Source: Aphelocoma coerulescens
Lineage: Eukaryota > Chordata > Aves > Passeriformes > Corvidae
Reading direction: 5' to 3'
Assembly (NCBI RefSeq): GCF_041296385.1
Contig: NC_091015.1
Coordinates: forward strand, 56,114,345 to 56,178,344
DNA length: 64,000 bases
In this document: positions 1-11,800 of the stretch, piece by piece
How the letters are laid out: each line of letters opens with the position of its first letter
Position numbering within the stretch: the stretch's first letter is position 1
Position numbers and translations under genes: made by a program
The notes under the pieces: model-generated
Told to the model about the DNA's origin: nothing
The model's input: only the letters and a program-made list of their open reading frames with translations
Databases searched by the model: none

Positions 1-2725
1 CACTGCCTTGATGTTTCTTGTCTGTTTACTGCTTCCAAGTGCTCTCCAATCTGAAATGCAAACCCTGTCAGGGCTGAGCCCGTCTGTTCTGTTTGTACCT
101 GCACAGCACAGCAGAGGCCCTGATCCTCAACAAAGTCCACGGGAGCAGACAATGCTGTGCTTGCTCCCTACAGCTGAAGACTAACTTGGTAGATACATAA
201 GCTACTTGCCCAGTCCCACCTCAAGTTTAGATTTTTTGAAAACAGCATTTGCAAAAGCCCAAAAGCAACAAAGTTAATTTTTTTCCCTGTAGTACTTCCA
301 ACAATCTGAACTAAATGCTGTTTTCCCAAAGTACGTTCAACTCTCACATTGCAGCTTTAAGCCAGGAGCTGAAAAAACATCAAAACCGTAATTTAATCAT
401 CTAACATTCACATCGCTTATTTGTACAAATCAATCAAGTATTGCAAAATACCCAAGGAAACTGACCCTCACACAAATTTTCAAATACCTGGAGATCTTTC
501 CCCATCAGTAGTGCTTACAGTTAATCATGCAGCTATAATAAAAAGTGTTTGGTCAGGGAAATATAAGAAAAATCAACAAAGTAACACCAGTTTCAGCTAT
601 GAATCTTCATATTCCTAACAAGTCTTGATCTGCATATAAATTACATTAAAGCTAGATCCCATTGCCCCAAATGATGTTTAAGAGACAACTAAAAAAACCA
701 GAGGGCATTTCTTACTGCTGGAATACAAGCAGCAGTGCCCCAAAACAAGAGGAGATGCATCTGAAAAGATTGCTGAAGCTTTAAAAAGGGTTTTTAAAGA
801 AGCAAGCAGGCTCCAGCAGGCACTGGGCACAGATTATTTGGAGTTGAGCAGAGCCAGTACTTAGCAGTCCCCAAAGATCTACTTTAAGTTCTGACAGCAT
901 TCCATTAAAATACTTTCCAAAATAAAAGGCCTAGGATTATTTAGGGTTTGTTTATTTGGCATTTCTGTTCAGATTAGGAATGCACTCTTGGAAACCTCCA
1001 GTCACTTCCTCGAACTGCAGTTCTGTTTGCACCACAGAATGCTCTTGGATCACCATCTGGATTCCTTTTGGATTACACAAAATTGAAATATGTGATTTGG
1101 GTGCACTGCTAATGCACCTTAGCCACAAGCAGGACCCTATTCCAGGTAACCAAGATAAAGATCATCCAAGTAAGATTGAAACCCCTGAAATATGCCCAGT
1201 GATGTCAGGTTCTCAGCACTTCTTTCAGTCTACAGATCCACTCCTCTCAATCCACATTACATGCTAGACATAGCACGTCACAGACTTAGTATTTTTAACT
1301 TACTTTTAAGTTATTCTTTCTTTCCAAGCAGCAATGTCTCCCAAACTGACACAAATTAATTCAGCCCAAAGACCTAATAGTGGTTCTGTTGCCTTTTTGA
1401 AGTCCACAGCCTATTCAGTTCACCACACTTGACAAAAACTCACTCAGAATATGTCTATGTGAAAAGCTAATTAGAAAAACATTAAAACTTTTTACAGATT
1501 ATTCATTTACGCAACACATAGTAAATTGCTTCTGGAATTAATTTACATTACACCAATAGCACTCTTGACAGTCAACCTGGTCTCACCTAGCTTTGTGAGA
1601 AAGGCAAGTATGACCACTTCTGTGAAGATGCATTTGGTCACAATAAGTGCTCCACCCACTCCAAAGGCAATCTCTTCCCAGCAGACAGTACATTTCAGAC
1701 AATAAAAAAAAAATTTGAACAAATTCAAGATGAAAACTAGCAAGAGTAGTAAAGTCTAAGTTAACTCTAATGAGAGCATGAAAATTAAACTGAAACTTAA
1801 TAAACTTTCAACAGCTCTTGCCATCTGTTTTCTCTGCAGCAACAGAAGCAATGTTACTGTTAGCACATTCATACCTTAGGGTTTTTTGTGTCAACATTCT
1901 CCAAATTAGGTTTCTAGAATCTGTACAGTACTGGGAGAACACCTTGTCAGAAAGAAAACCTGAAAGTGCTCCCTGAGGAAACGACAGCTATCATCTCAGA
2001 ACACCATCCTCCTGTTGTCCCCTTGGAAGAAGCTACTACTACTACTACTAACAACAAAAACAACACGTTTAAGCAACTTCAAAGGTCACATGGGTTAAAC
2101 TTCCTAAAGCTGCTCTTTAAGCACAAAAAAAAAAGACAGAATTTTAATAGCTATGCAATAACACATCTGATCTAGAAATGCAAACTGGCTACCTTTTATT
2201 GGTATGTATGAGAATCCCTAAACATTCTGTTGTAGATACACAGCACTACATGTACTCAAAACACCTGCATACCATTTCTACAGTTGAATCCCATATGGAG
2301 AAATGAGGAATTACAGCTCTTACATATCAAAAACTAAAAACCATCATATTCTGATAAGAATTTAGTGTTGACTACTAAAACGAAGGACAGAAAAGACAAC
2401 CAGAAACAATAATTATATCAGTTACATTACTAAATACATCCACTAGACATATTAAAACTGTACTTGTTCAAGAAGGCTGAGGGCAGAAAGCATAAAGAAA
2501 AATAAACAGAAACAGCCTGAAGGGGAGCACCAAGAGCACTTCCTCTTTGACTGACTCCTGGCTAAAACCACTAATTTTCATGTGAAAACTTTTCTAATGT
2601 GACTTATGCTTCAAGGTGAACTAGACAAATCATTTTGCAGACTGTGAAAGAAACGTAACTGCAACTGAACATTTAAAGCACTTTAAAGAGCATCAAAGAG
2701 CGAGGATTCCCTCAGTCTCACTTAC
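1..2725 (-). other. HERPUD2: HERPUD2 intron 4 (partial)
   Basis: This is intronic sequence after the donor at 2725-2721, running off the left edge. I looked for the next HERPUD2 exon (family motif of Pro/Tyr-rich residues and WWQQMY) and did not see it. A short ACT repeat sits near 2035-2050. An open minus-strand stretch at 1743-1543 encodes a hydrophobic peptide with a possible donor (GCTAG|GTGAGAC), but it matches nothing I recognise. No other structure was seen. Confidence 0.8.
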
Positions 2726-2883
2726 CCTTGCATTAAATAAGGGAACTGGTGGCTTGGTGTGGAGTTGCTGTGTGCTTGTGGAAGATTACGATGCCTCACT
2801 CCATCTCCACTAGTGTTCAAAGACGTAGAAGAAGCTTCTTGGTTTGTGGGTGAGGCAGCAGTTGATCCAGAACGGTCTAAATT
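2726..2883 (-). CDS. HERPUD2: HERPUD2 coding exon 4
   Basis: The acceptor ATTTTAAG precedes AATTTAGACC, and the donor is CAAGG|GTAAGTG. It has 52 codons plus two bases (phase 2 at the 3' end, completing a Gly codon in the next exon). The product is a polar Ser/Thr/Asn linker ending in the conserved SHQFPYLMQ(G) motif, which in HERPUD2 precedes the Pro/Tyr-rich region. A second AG six bases downstream (TTTAG) would break the frame with exon 3, so the upstream AG was chosen. Confidence 0.92.
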
Positions 2884-5800
2884 CTTAAAAATAAATAAAA
2901 TCAAGGTTGTGGATCTTTTGCCACAGCTGTAAGATTTACTACTGTGTCTTAAAAAAACTACTTCCTTTAATGTTTTGTCACAAGTTTTATTAAGAATGTA
3001 AACACTGGGTAAGTCTTCTGTGGTTTTATTGGTTCTGGCACGTCTTAGTAAAAACAGAAATTCAAAATTGCACTCAGGTGCACAGGGGAAAAAAAGAAAG
3101 AATTTTTCAGAAAGACTCAACACTTGATAGTTTCCAGAGAAAACCACAAGTCACTGGGAATCATAGTTTCAAAAAGCTGAAGCAAACTAAAACTTAATTG
3201 AAAGAATATTTAACAGGAATGAAAATTCTACTGGCTATCGTTAACAGAACTACAACCTCAGGACATGGCTACCTTCAACAGTGACAACAGTGCCTGCAGT
3301 GGCTTAAAATACCATTCTTCTATCCTCATCTTTAGCTACCCCTTCTACTCTTCACCCTCTTCATTGTGCCAGCTGCCCAATCCAAATTCCTGTGCTAACC
3401 ACTGGAAGGGGGCTATCAACAGGAACGGGAAAACAGATAGGAAGTACTTAGGCTCCCAGGAACACGCCTGAAACTAGTGGCAGACCTTCAATACCTGGCT
3501 TCTAAACTGTCATCGTAACAAGATTACAATGGGGCCATTGAGATGCATTACTTCAGTCTTAATAAATCCCCAAATCCTGTTGCTAAGAATTACTGTAATG
3601 TTAACTCAGTAAAAAATCCTCATTAACTTTGACAACTCAGGAAGTGAGGAGGTGGAATTACTTACGACATCGGTATCACATTTGCCCTACAAAGACAACA
3701 AGAAAAATTTACCACTAGACAGGGAGGGTGGGAGGGGAATAAAAATAAAAAATAAATAGAAGGACAAAGGCCATTCAAACTTTGAGTTAAGGTTGTTTCC
3801 TCCAAAGTATTATGAACTTAGCACTTTGCATACTGTGTGCTTTAAGCAGTCATTAATACAGTCATTCAAATACAACATTACAATTGATATACACACCAAT
3901 AAAACACTTGCCAAGGAGGCCAGCTGTGTCCTGCTTGCAGAGATATAAACACAGACTTTGAAAAGATGCTGTAGCCAGACCCCTCTACCACTGCTTAAAC
4001 TGCTCATGTTTCTGACTGTCACACAGAAGCCTGACACAGGTCCTATCAACAGCAGAATGAAGACAGCTCAAAAGAGCATTGCCCATAGGCTGACAATCCA
4101 CACACCTCAGATGAAAAGTACCTACAATGGTATTGTATATATATCCCTTTCTGACTAACCTTCAAGGGTTGCTTAGTGATACTGCCAACTCCGGAAAAAG
4201 CCAAGAATTACAGTAATGACTACCAAGTCCTCAACAGAAACATAACTGCTTTAAAATGCAATACAACCAAAGACCATCATATCTGGAGGGTGTGAAGAGG
4301 GGAAGGCTCAAAACACCATAAACAAACATGTTCTGTTAACAATTTAACTAATACAAGTGTTAAGAACATTTCCTACTTTTCACTGTCTTACAGACACTAC
4401 GACTACCTTGAAGTTCATACATAAATACCAGCCAACTCCTGTCAAACAGAAAAAACCCTGGCCAAGTTCCACCTGTATCTCATGACAACAGCAATATTTT
4501 GACTGGTCTCTCTTAAATTTTCACAGAACAACTCTCAACTTAGTTTTTTTCAAGTTCTGAATGCACTGTTCAATTTCTGCCAAAGATACAGGGATATGGA
4601 GAGAAAGGAGAGTGTACTTTTCAATACAGTGTTAAAAAGAAAGAATGGCTTAAAAAAAAGTAGTGCTTTGTCATCTAATAAACACAACTGTATTACAATT
4701 TGAAAAAAGGTAATCTTTGTTTAAATAAAAGGACACCCTTAAATAATCAAGTCTAATTGTACAAATTCATATGGCATGCGCTACTTTAAACACACTATTT
4801 TACAGACAAATATAAAAAGTTAAAAGAGAAATTAATGTCAAGTTTCCTTAGCATAGAAGGAATTTATGTCCTGTGTATGAAAAAACTCACTGAGCTACTG
4901 CTGGAGGTTGAAGCTCCATGACCTTCTCTACTGGTGCTGGGTTTTGGAGAACTTGGGGGTGTCCGAGATGTACAAACCAGATGAACCATATGATATTCAT
5001 CTTGCTAAAAATTAAAGAAATTGAAGAGCTAAAGCAACAATATTGGAGAAACAAGTAAAAATAGTCTTTAAAAATTCACTTTCAAAGTTGTAAATGCTAA
5101 AGAAACATTATACAAAACAGAGAGACCAAAAAGCAACACTTTTCTCTAGCACAAGAGAATCCTACTGCTTCACAACTAATTAATGTCTTCTTAGAAGCTG
5201 TCCACAATAACACATGGAACATTGACTTTAACCCAGTTTTCCCTAAAACAGCAGTATAGCAGAACCAGTGGAAGAACCCCAGGAGAAACATGAAGAAGTG
5301 TATAACAAGCTTTAACTTTTACTTTGGAAAAATCTCAAATCTTTTACAGAGCTCAGTTTCCCTAAAATTAGGAATGCTTACGTTTGCACTGAGATCTATG
5401 AAGAGTGTTATTCAATAGAGATATGAGGGTACACGAAAAATGTAGGCGCTGGAATTCCACAAGCAGACCAAGGTAAGAACAATGTGCCAGCCATTGCATT
5501 CACCTTGCTCCGGGTCTAAGCTTGACTCAAGCCTAACCTGCAGACACCCAACTGAAGGGCCCCTGCAGATATTCCATGCTCAGGGAATGCTATTCAAAGT
5601 GCTAGGTGGGGCTAGAGTATTCCTAAATATTTGAAAGTGAGGAAGCAAATGCCTGCCACCAGTTGAAGCCATGTAGCAAGGCCATGCCAATTCTGCAGGA
5701 ACACACTCACCCCCCCCCCCCCCCCCCCATCTGGAGGCCGTAACTTCAATCTGAAGCTATTTCACTGTACCAAATTAAACCACCCCCTTACATGGCCATA

Positions 5801-8800
5801 GCAACACAACAGCTATGGCTGCGTATTTAAATTGCACACCACACCTTCATCAGTAACTAAATTTTAAACAAGAGGAGGAACAGAAACACCCCTCTATCCT
5901 CTTCTGAAATCAGGATAGTGCAGGCAAGCTGCCATTTTTAATGAGATGACATTCAGAAATGCTGCATTTGGAGGGGTTTTTTTAAACTATCTATAAATGT
6001 GCTATAACAGCCATTTAACCATTTTTAAGGTTTTGATCTTTAGGAATAGAGAAAACTATATAAATGCTTTTATACACCACTGTGCATTACTGCTAGCATA
6101 GCCAACGCAAACCCACAGTCATTTAAACTTCTCCCCATGTACTGGTCCCTAACCAGCACAGCCTCACTGCTACATAAAGCGTAATTCCTGACCACTCAGT
6201 ATCTGATAGCAAGGATCAGAAAGCACTGAACACAGGTGATTAGCACTTTGACCATGTCAAAAGCCTTTAAACTAACTAATCACCTTCTCCCTAGATAAGA
6301 ATTTATGCCCCTGGGTAAGGCAAGGGAAGCTAGACATATCAGTTGTTAAGCCTATAGCATACAGCTTTATTAAATGTGACAGTTTATTGTAACATACTTC
6401 TATTCATAAGTAATGTGTTGGATATCACTGTGCTAGAAGAGTGCCACAACCTCCAGCCTCGAGACATCCTGTATCAGTGAAATGACACTGGTCAGTACCA
6501 AGGAGCAAGTATCACAAAGCTAGACTGAGAGATTTAGTAAGTCCTCAGATAATATTAGGAATTTATAGATAATCCAGTAGGAAGATTTTGGCAGAGAACG
6601 AGACTGAATTAAAGTTTAATCATACTTCTTTTCTAAAAGCTCTCAAAAGCTTTAGCACAAAAAACTCCACTTCTTCCAACACAAATGTCTAACTTTGTGC
6701 TTAAGACGGGCATGTTTTCAAATTCACTAAATTTCTTTAACTACAGCCAAGGCCTGTAACTACTAAAATGCTTTAAAGCACAGCTCCTATATGGTGAAGG
6801 AAAACATTAGTTACAAAGCTTCTCCTCTAGCACATAAGCAAATTTTGAAACCTTGTTTTCTAAAACCAGTGTGCTTCAAGTAGGCCAAGTGAATTTAAGG
6901 AATTCAGATTTCATTTTGTCCTTAGCAAGCAAAACTAAGCTTTGAGGTAAGTTACATAAGCATTCGCTTGAACTTTTAAGTGGTACAAGGCATACTACAT
7001 TGGTTTGCAGTAGTCCAGCTTCAGCTTTCTAGTACACCTATACATAGTAAACTGCAATCATTTTCTTTGGTAAGAAGTTTAATCCCATTTAATAAAATCT
7101 ATTTCAGAATAAAGATTATAAAGGAACAGCAGTGTTAGCCTGCTGCAGCAATACTCAAGATGCCTCTCCATCTGTTTCTCCATCCTTAATACTGAAGTTC
7201 AGTTGCTAACTTTCATTAAAGCCCCATCCACATTTGGAGACTTTCCTCCACAGGAAGTTTTAAAATGTGACCCACCCACTCTTACAGCATGTACATTGAT
7301 TTTTACCTCAATACATAACAAAAAAGTATCATTACCAACAGCCAGGTACTGTATTACAGAGTTCATCTATTTCATAGGATTAAAAACTGTGCAAGGACTT
7401 AAGGTATTTCCCCCAATAACAGCTGCACTGTTTACAAAGAATTTAGACTGCTCAACATAATGCATCGTGTTTTCTGTCACCATCGAAATGGAAACAGAAG
7501 TTCTTTATCATCTACCCTAAATACCTTGTTCTATATGTTATTAAGAACTTTACTAACTTAATGAAGTCCTTATTACTTGGTATCATCAATCCAAACTACT
7601 GGAACCAGTTTGAAAACCAAGCGCACATATTCCAAGATTTCCTACATGAGATACCATGCACATTCAGGATTGGGATTTAAATGCTGACTGAAGAATCCGA
7701 AATCAGATTAACAGAGTTATTTGTTCCAATAGCAACCAACAGAAGAAAAAAATGTAACAAATTAAAAGAGCAAGAACCAACAAAGTTTCAAACATCATCA
7801 GGAATGGTTAAGAGCTGACAAATCAAAAACAAGACAACAAACAGCCTTCCCAGGAAATTATTCAGGAATTTAGAATTCTGGTTTTGGATATTAAATATAC
7901 TACTCTTTGTCTGCTTGCACAAGTGCCATTTTTAATGTAAGTTCTGGATTTAAGCCTCAATGAGAACTTAAATGATGTCCCAAATCAACACAAATATGTT
8001 GTATTATTCCATTTATGTGACAGTGGTAACCATTCAAAGAAGTCAAGGCCAGGTTGGATGGAGCTCTAAGCAATCCAGTCTAGTGGAAGATGCACCTGCC
8101 CACAGCAGGAGGGCTGGAACTAGATGATCTACAAGGTCCCTTCCAACTGAAATCATTCCATGATTCTATGATACACAACAGATCACTTGCTTGGGACTGA
8201 ACACAGCCTACTTAACTCTCCCACCAACTGGAAACATGCCTCAATCCACAAGTATCATAATCCTAGACACAAGGCATACTTGAAAATACATTTTCCAGAA
8301 CATAACATTATATGGTTACATCTCTCAATACAACGAGAATTTGAACTTAAACAACACAAATCTAAATTCCTATTTCCCAAAAAAGAGGTTTGATCAAATA
8401 TTGTATGGTGTTGATATAAAGCTTACTTTTCTGAGAACATCTTTCAGCTGCAGATGATCAGGAAGCAGTCTGCCAGAATACACCAGTCTCTGATCCTTTG
8501 TAGACTAGGAGATGGGGACAAAGAAAGGAATTTAGCTTTTTTCCTGCTGTACAGGTATACAGCTGGAGATAACATCTGCAGATGAGAAAATTCCTTATAA
8601 GTCCAACCACCAACAGACAGACTTAAAAACATTTTAGAGGCTTCACAAGTCCAACTCACAAATTACTTCTGAAAAAGACTTCTACTCTTAAGCACTCAGC
8701 AAGAGTGCCGTAACATTTAACACCACCAAAGAGTAAATGCTTGTTAAGAAAACTTCCCAGTACATTCAAAAATTCCTGTCTTTTAATGGTTTGTTCTTTA

Positions 8801-11800
8801 CCCTGCTCCTGGTCCCAGGCACCTTCTGAAAATATAGATGGAGAAGTGGCTGAGGCAAAGAAAGTTAGCAGAATGATGGGATGCCAATTAAAATATTCAG
8901 AATAGAACAAATTTTACTCTTTTTCACTAGGAACTTTCTGTTATTAGTCCTTGCCCCCATCCTCAGACCCCCTGCAGAAAAAAAACCAAAACCAAAAACA
9001 TCATTGCATAAAACAAGGAGGAAAGCATTAAAAAGCAAGAAGCAGCAAAAGCTTTTTCTTTAAGGTAGGCTTCCAACTTGGGTAAGCTTTTTTCCCTATT
9101 CTGACAGTTTCACAGTTTCAAATAATCTAGTATTGCAAACAAAGATTTTTATTTTTTTAACAAATTATATACTATTCACGTGATAGTAACTTTGGACTAT
9201 TCTACACAATATAAATAACAACAAAATTATTTTAAAGGAAACTATTTGAGGTACCTATCTACAGTAAGATGTCCAGTATGCTAAAACAAAGAGCTTACTC
9301 AATCAAACAGAAGAAACAAAAACATCAGCCCCACTCAATTCAGTTTATGCTGTCAAAAAAAAATTGGTAAATATTCATTAACATGCTGTAACTATGTGAA
9401 TATATAGCTCCCTTAAAAAAAAAAACCCTCCCAAATATTCACAATTTTGAAAGAACCTTAAAGAGAATCCAATGGTCACACCAGTTCAACTACTGCTTGC
9501 ACCCTAAATTAATTCAATAGCATTTATCACTTAAAAGTTAGTGCTAACATAAGCAAATGCTAAGTGAAGAAATCTAGCCTAACATCAGTGAAACAAACAT
9601 GCATGAACTATTTGAAGAATTTCCCCATCATGCAAACAGCAAGTCTTACACCTCTCCTCTTTCTACCCCAGCCTTCTGCTGCCCACTCTGCAGTCTTGTT
9701 CACACTAGGACAAATAACTGAGACCCAGATTTCTGTGATCAGAAAAAGCTTTCACAGAAGTTTTGACTTTTTTTTTCTTGCAATAGCCTTCTACAGATCC
9801 CAAATAACTTAGCAGAACATAGAAATGTTACAAAACTATTGGGGTTTTTTTTAACCTGGAAAAAAAAATGGTCATATCACCAGAACAAAACAGAGATACT
9901 CAAAGCAAACAATTCTAATAAGTACTCAGTAAATCTCAAGCTGTACCTTTTTTCCCAAAGCCATACTAGCCATTCATGATTAAATACACTTTTTAAAAAA
10001 ACACCCTGCCACACACTGTGCAGAACTGTTTACCACTTCCACTTAAGAGTAATTTTCTCTATTCTTCTGCATTTTTCTGTATTTTTACTTAGTGGCATAG
10101 GACACTATTTTTATAAGTCTCACAACACGGGGAACTAGTTATTTGCAGCTGAAATTGATAAAATACACTCAAAAACAAGGATGTACTATTTCTATTTACA
10201 TTTAAAACAACAAGAAATGCCTGACTCATGTCAGTAACTTCTTTTGAGCTATACCATTTTGTTGCTCCCTTCAAGCAAGAACAGGCTGCTAGCAGAATGC
10301 AAGCTTGCATTTTGTATTTGGGAAAGGCCTCCTTAGAAAAATCAGAATTTCAGCATCGAGATTAAAGAAAACTTTAATTTCCTGTAAATTGGAAACTTGT
10401 TGCTTTAGATTGACCAGTGCAGTCAGAAGAAAAATCTTAAGAATCCTTGTTTCTGGGTCCTGAGACCGATTAACTGGAGATTAATAAGAACAGATAAGCA
10501 CTTAAAACAAGCAAAGCACAACAGCAAAAACCCCTCAAACTCCAAATCTTTAAATCATCATCCAGCATAGCACTAGAGTGTTGTTTTGACTGTCCCACTC
10601 ATAATGGAGCATTCTACACGGTCACTTTCAATTCTTCTCTTCAGTACCTCATGAACCAGTCCCTCTTCCACCCCCTCTAATCAAGTATCTTCTCAAACAT
10701 GACATAGTAACTTCCAAATATGAATACTTTACAGAGATGGAACTGCGAGATCAAAATTACCCCTCAAAGCTGACTACATAGCCTTCAGTAATGCATTTCA
10801 GCTCCCTACAAACCACAAAAAAAAGGTTAAACATATGTTGAGTACTGTTAATCATGTTAAGCCAGAGACTTTAATGGGGAAGATGAGGCCTTAAACCCCA
10901 TACTCCTCCCTTCATAAACTGAACACCTACCTGAGAACTAAAGGATTATCACTTGCAATTCTCAGAGTGAAAGCCTTAAATTCTGAAATGGGCTTGTTGT
11001 TTTTTTTTTTAATGCAAATGGAAGAAGAGGGAATAAATGTGGAAACACAGTAGCTCACATATATGCCGAAGTAAATGGAAAAGGCATTCAACTCATCCTC
11101 TGCCAGAGGAAATTTCACTGCCACACCTCCTGCTTCAAGGAACAGCATGCTCACTGCTAGCTGAAACATTAAACTGTGATGGAAAAACACCTCAAACCAC
11201 ATAATTAGAGCAGCCCCATTTTCAGAAGCAAGCATGTGGCATCAGAAAAAATTATTCTAGAACCTAAAGTTTAGAGTGAGATGGGAGACAGTTCACAGAT
11301 CAAAATCAAAAGGTATGTATGCAAAACTAAGAACTCCAGAGCTACTGGGTTGGTTTTTTATCTCCATTTTTCCAGGCAAGACTTCTTGTGCAATGCTTAG
11401 CCCAAATTAGCTATGCCCAGCACATTACCAAACACCAAACTAATATAGTGTAGCAGTGTCCTTTAGGAACACAGGCAATCTCTGAGCTATACCGTTGCAG
11501 CTACCAGACAGGTATTATTTTAGTTCACTAAGCTTCTCTCCCATTCTTCTATAGGAAATAAAAATCAGACAATGACATGTGCTTAGAACTGTAGGTAAAT
11601 GCTAGATGACAGGTACTACAGGCAATGAGAAATAGCAGTTTTAAATTACTGTTTATGGGTGTCATCAATGCAGCAGTTAATGCACTGAAGGTAGGATCTG
11701 CCAGACTGAGACACACAGGCTGATTTTACAACAACCTTGAGTTATTTTACGTAAGTATTTCACATTTAGGGACACTATGACTGCAGTACTCTATCTATGA

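Larger units (their letters stand above)
5005..8426 (-). other. HERPUD2: HERPUD2 intron 2
   Basis: A phase-0 intron of about 3.4 kb. It contains a 19-base poly-C run (5710-5728) and one CR1 LINE 3' end (8045-8172). The remainder is AT-rich unique sequence in which I see nothing. Confidence 0.85.
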
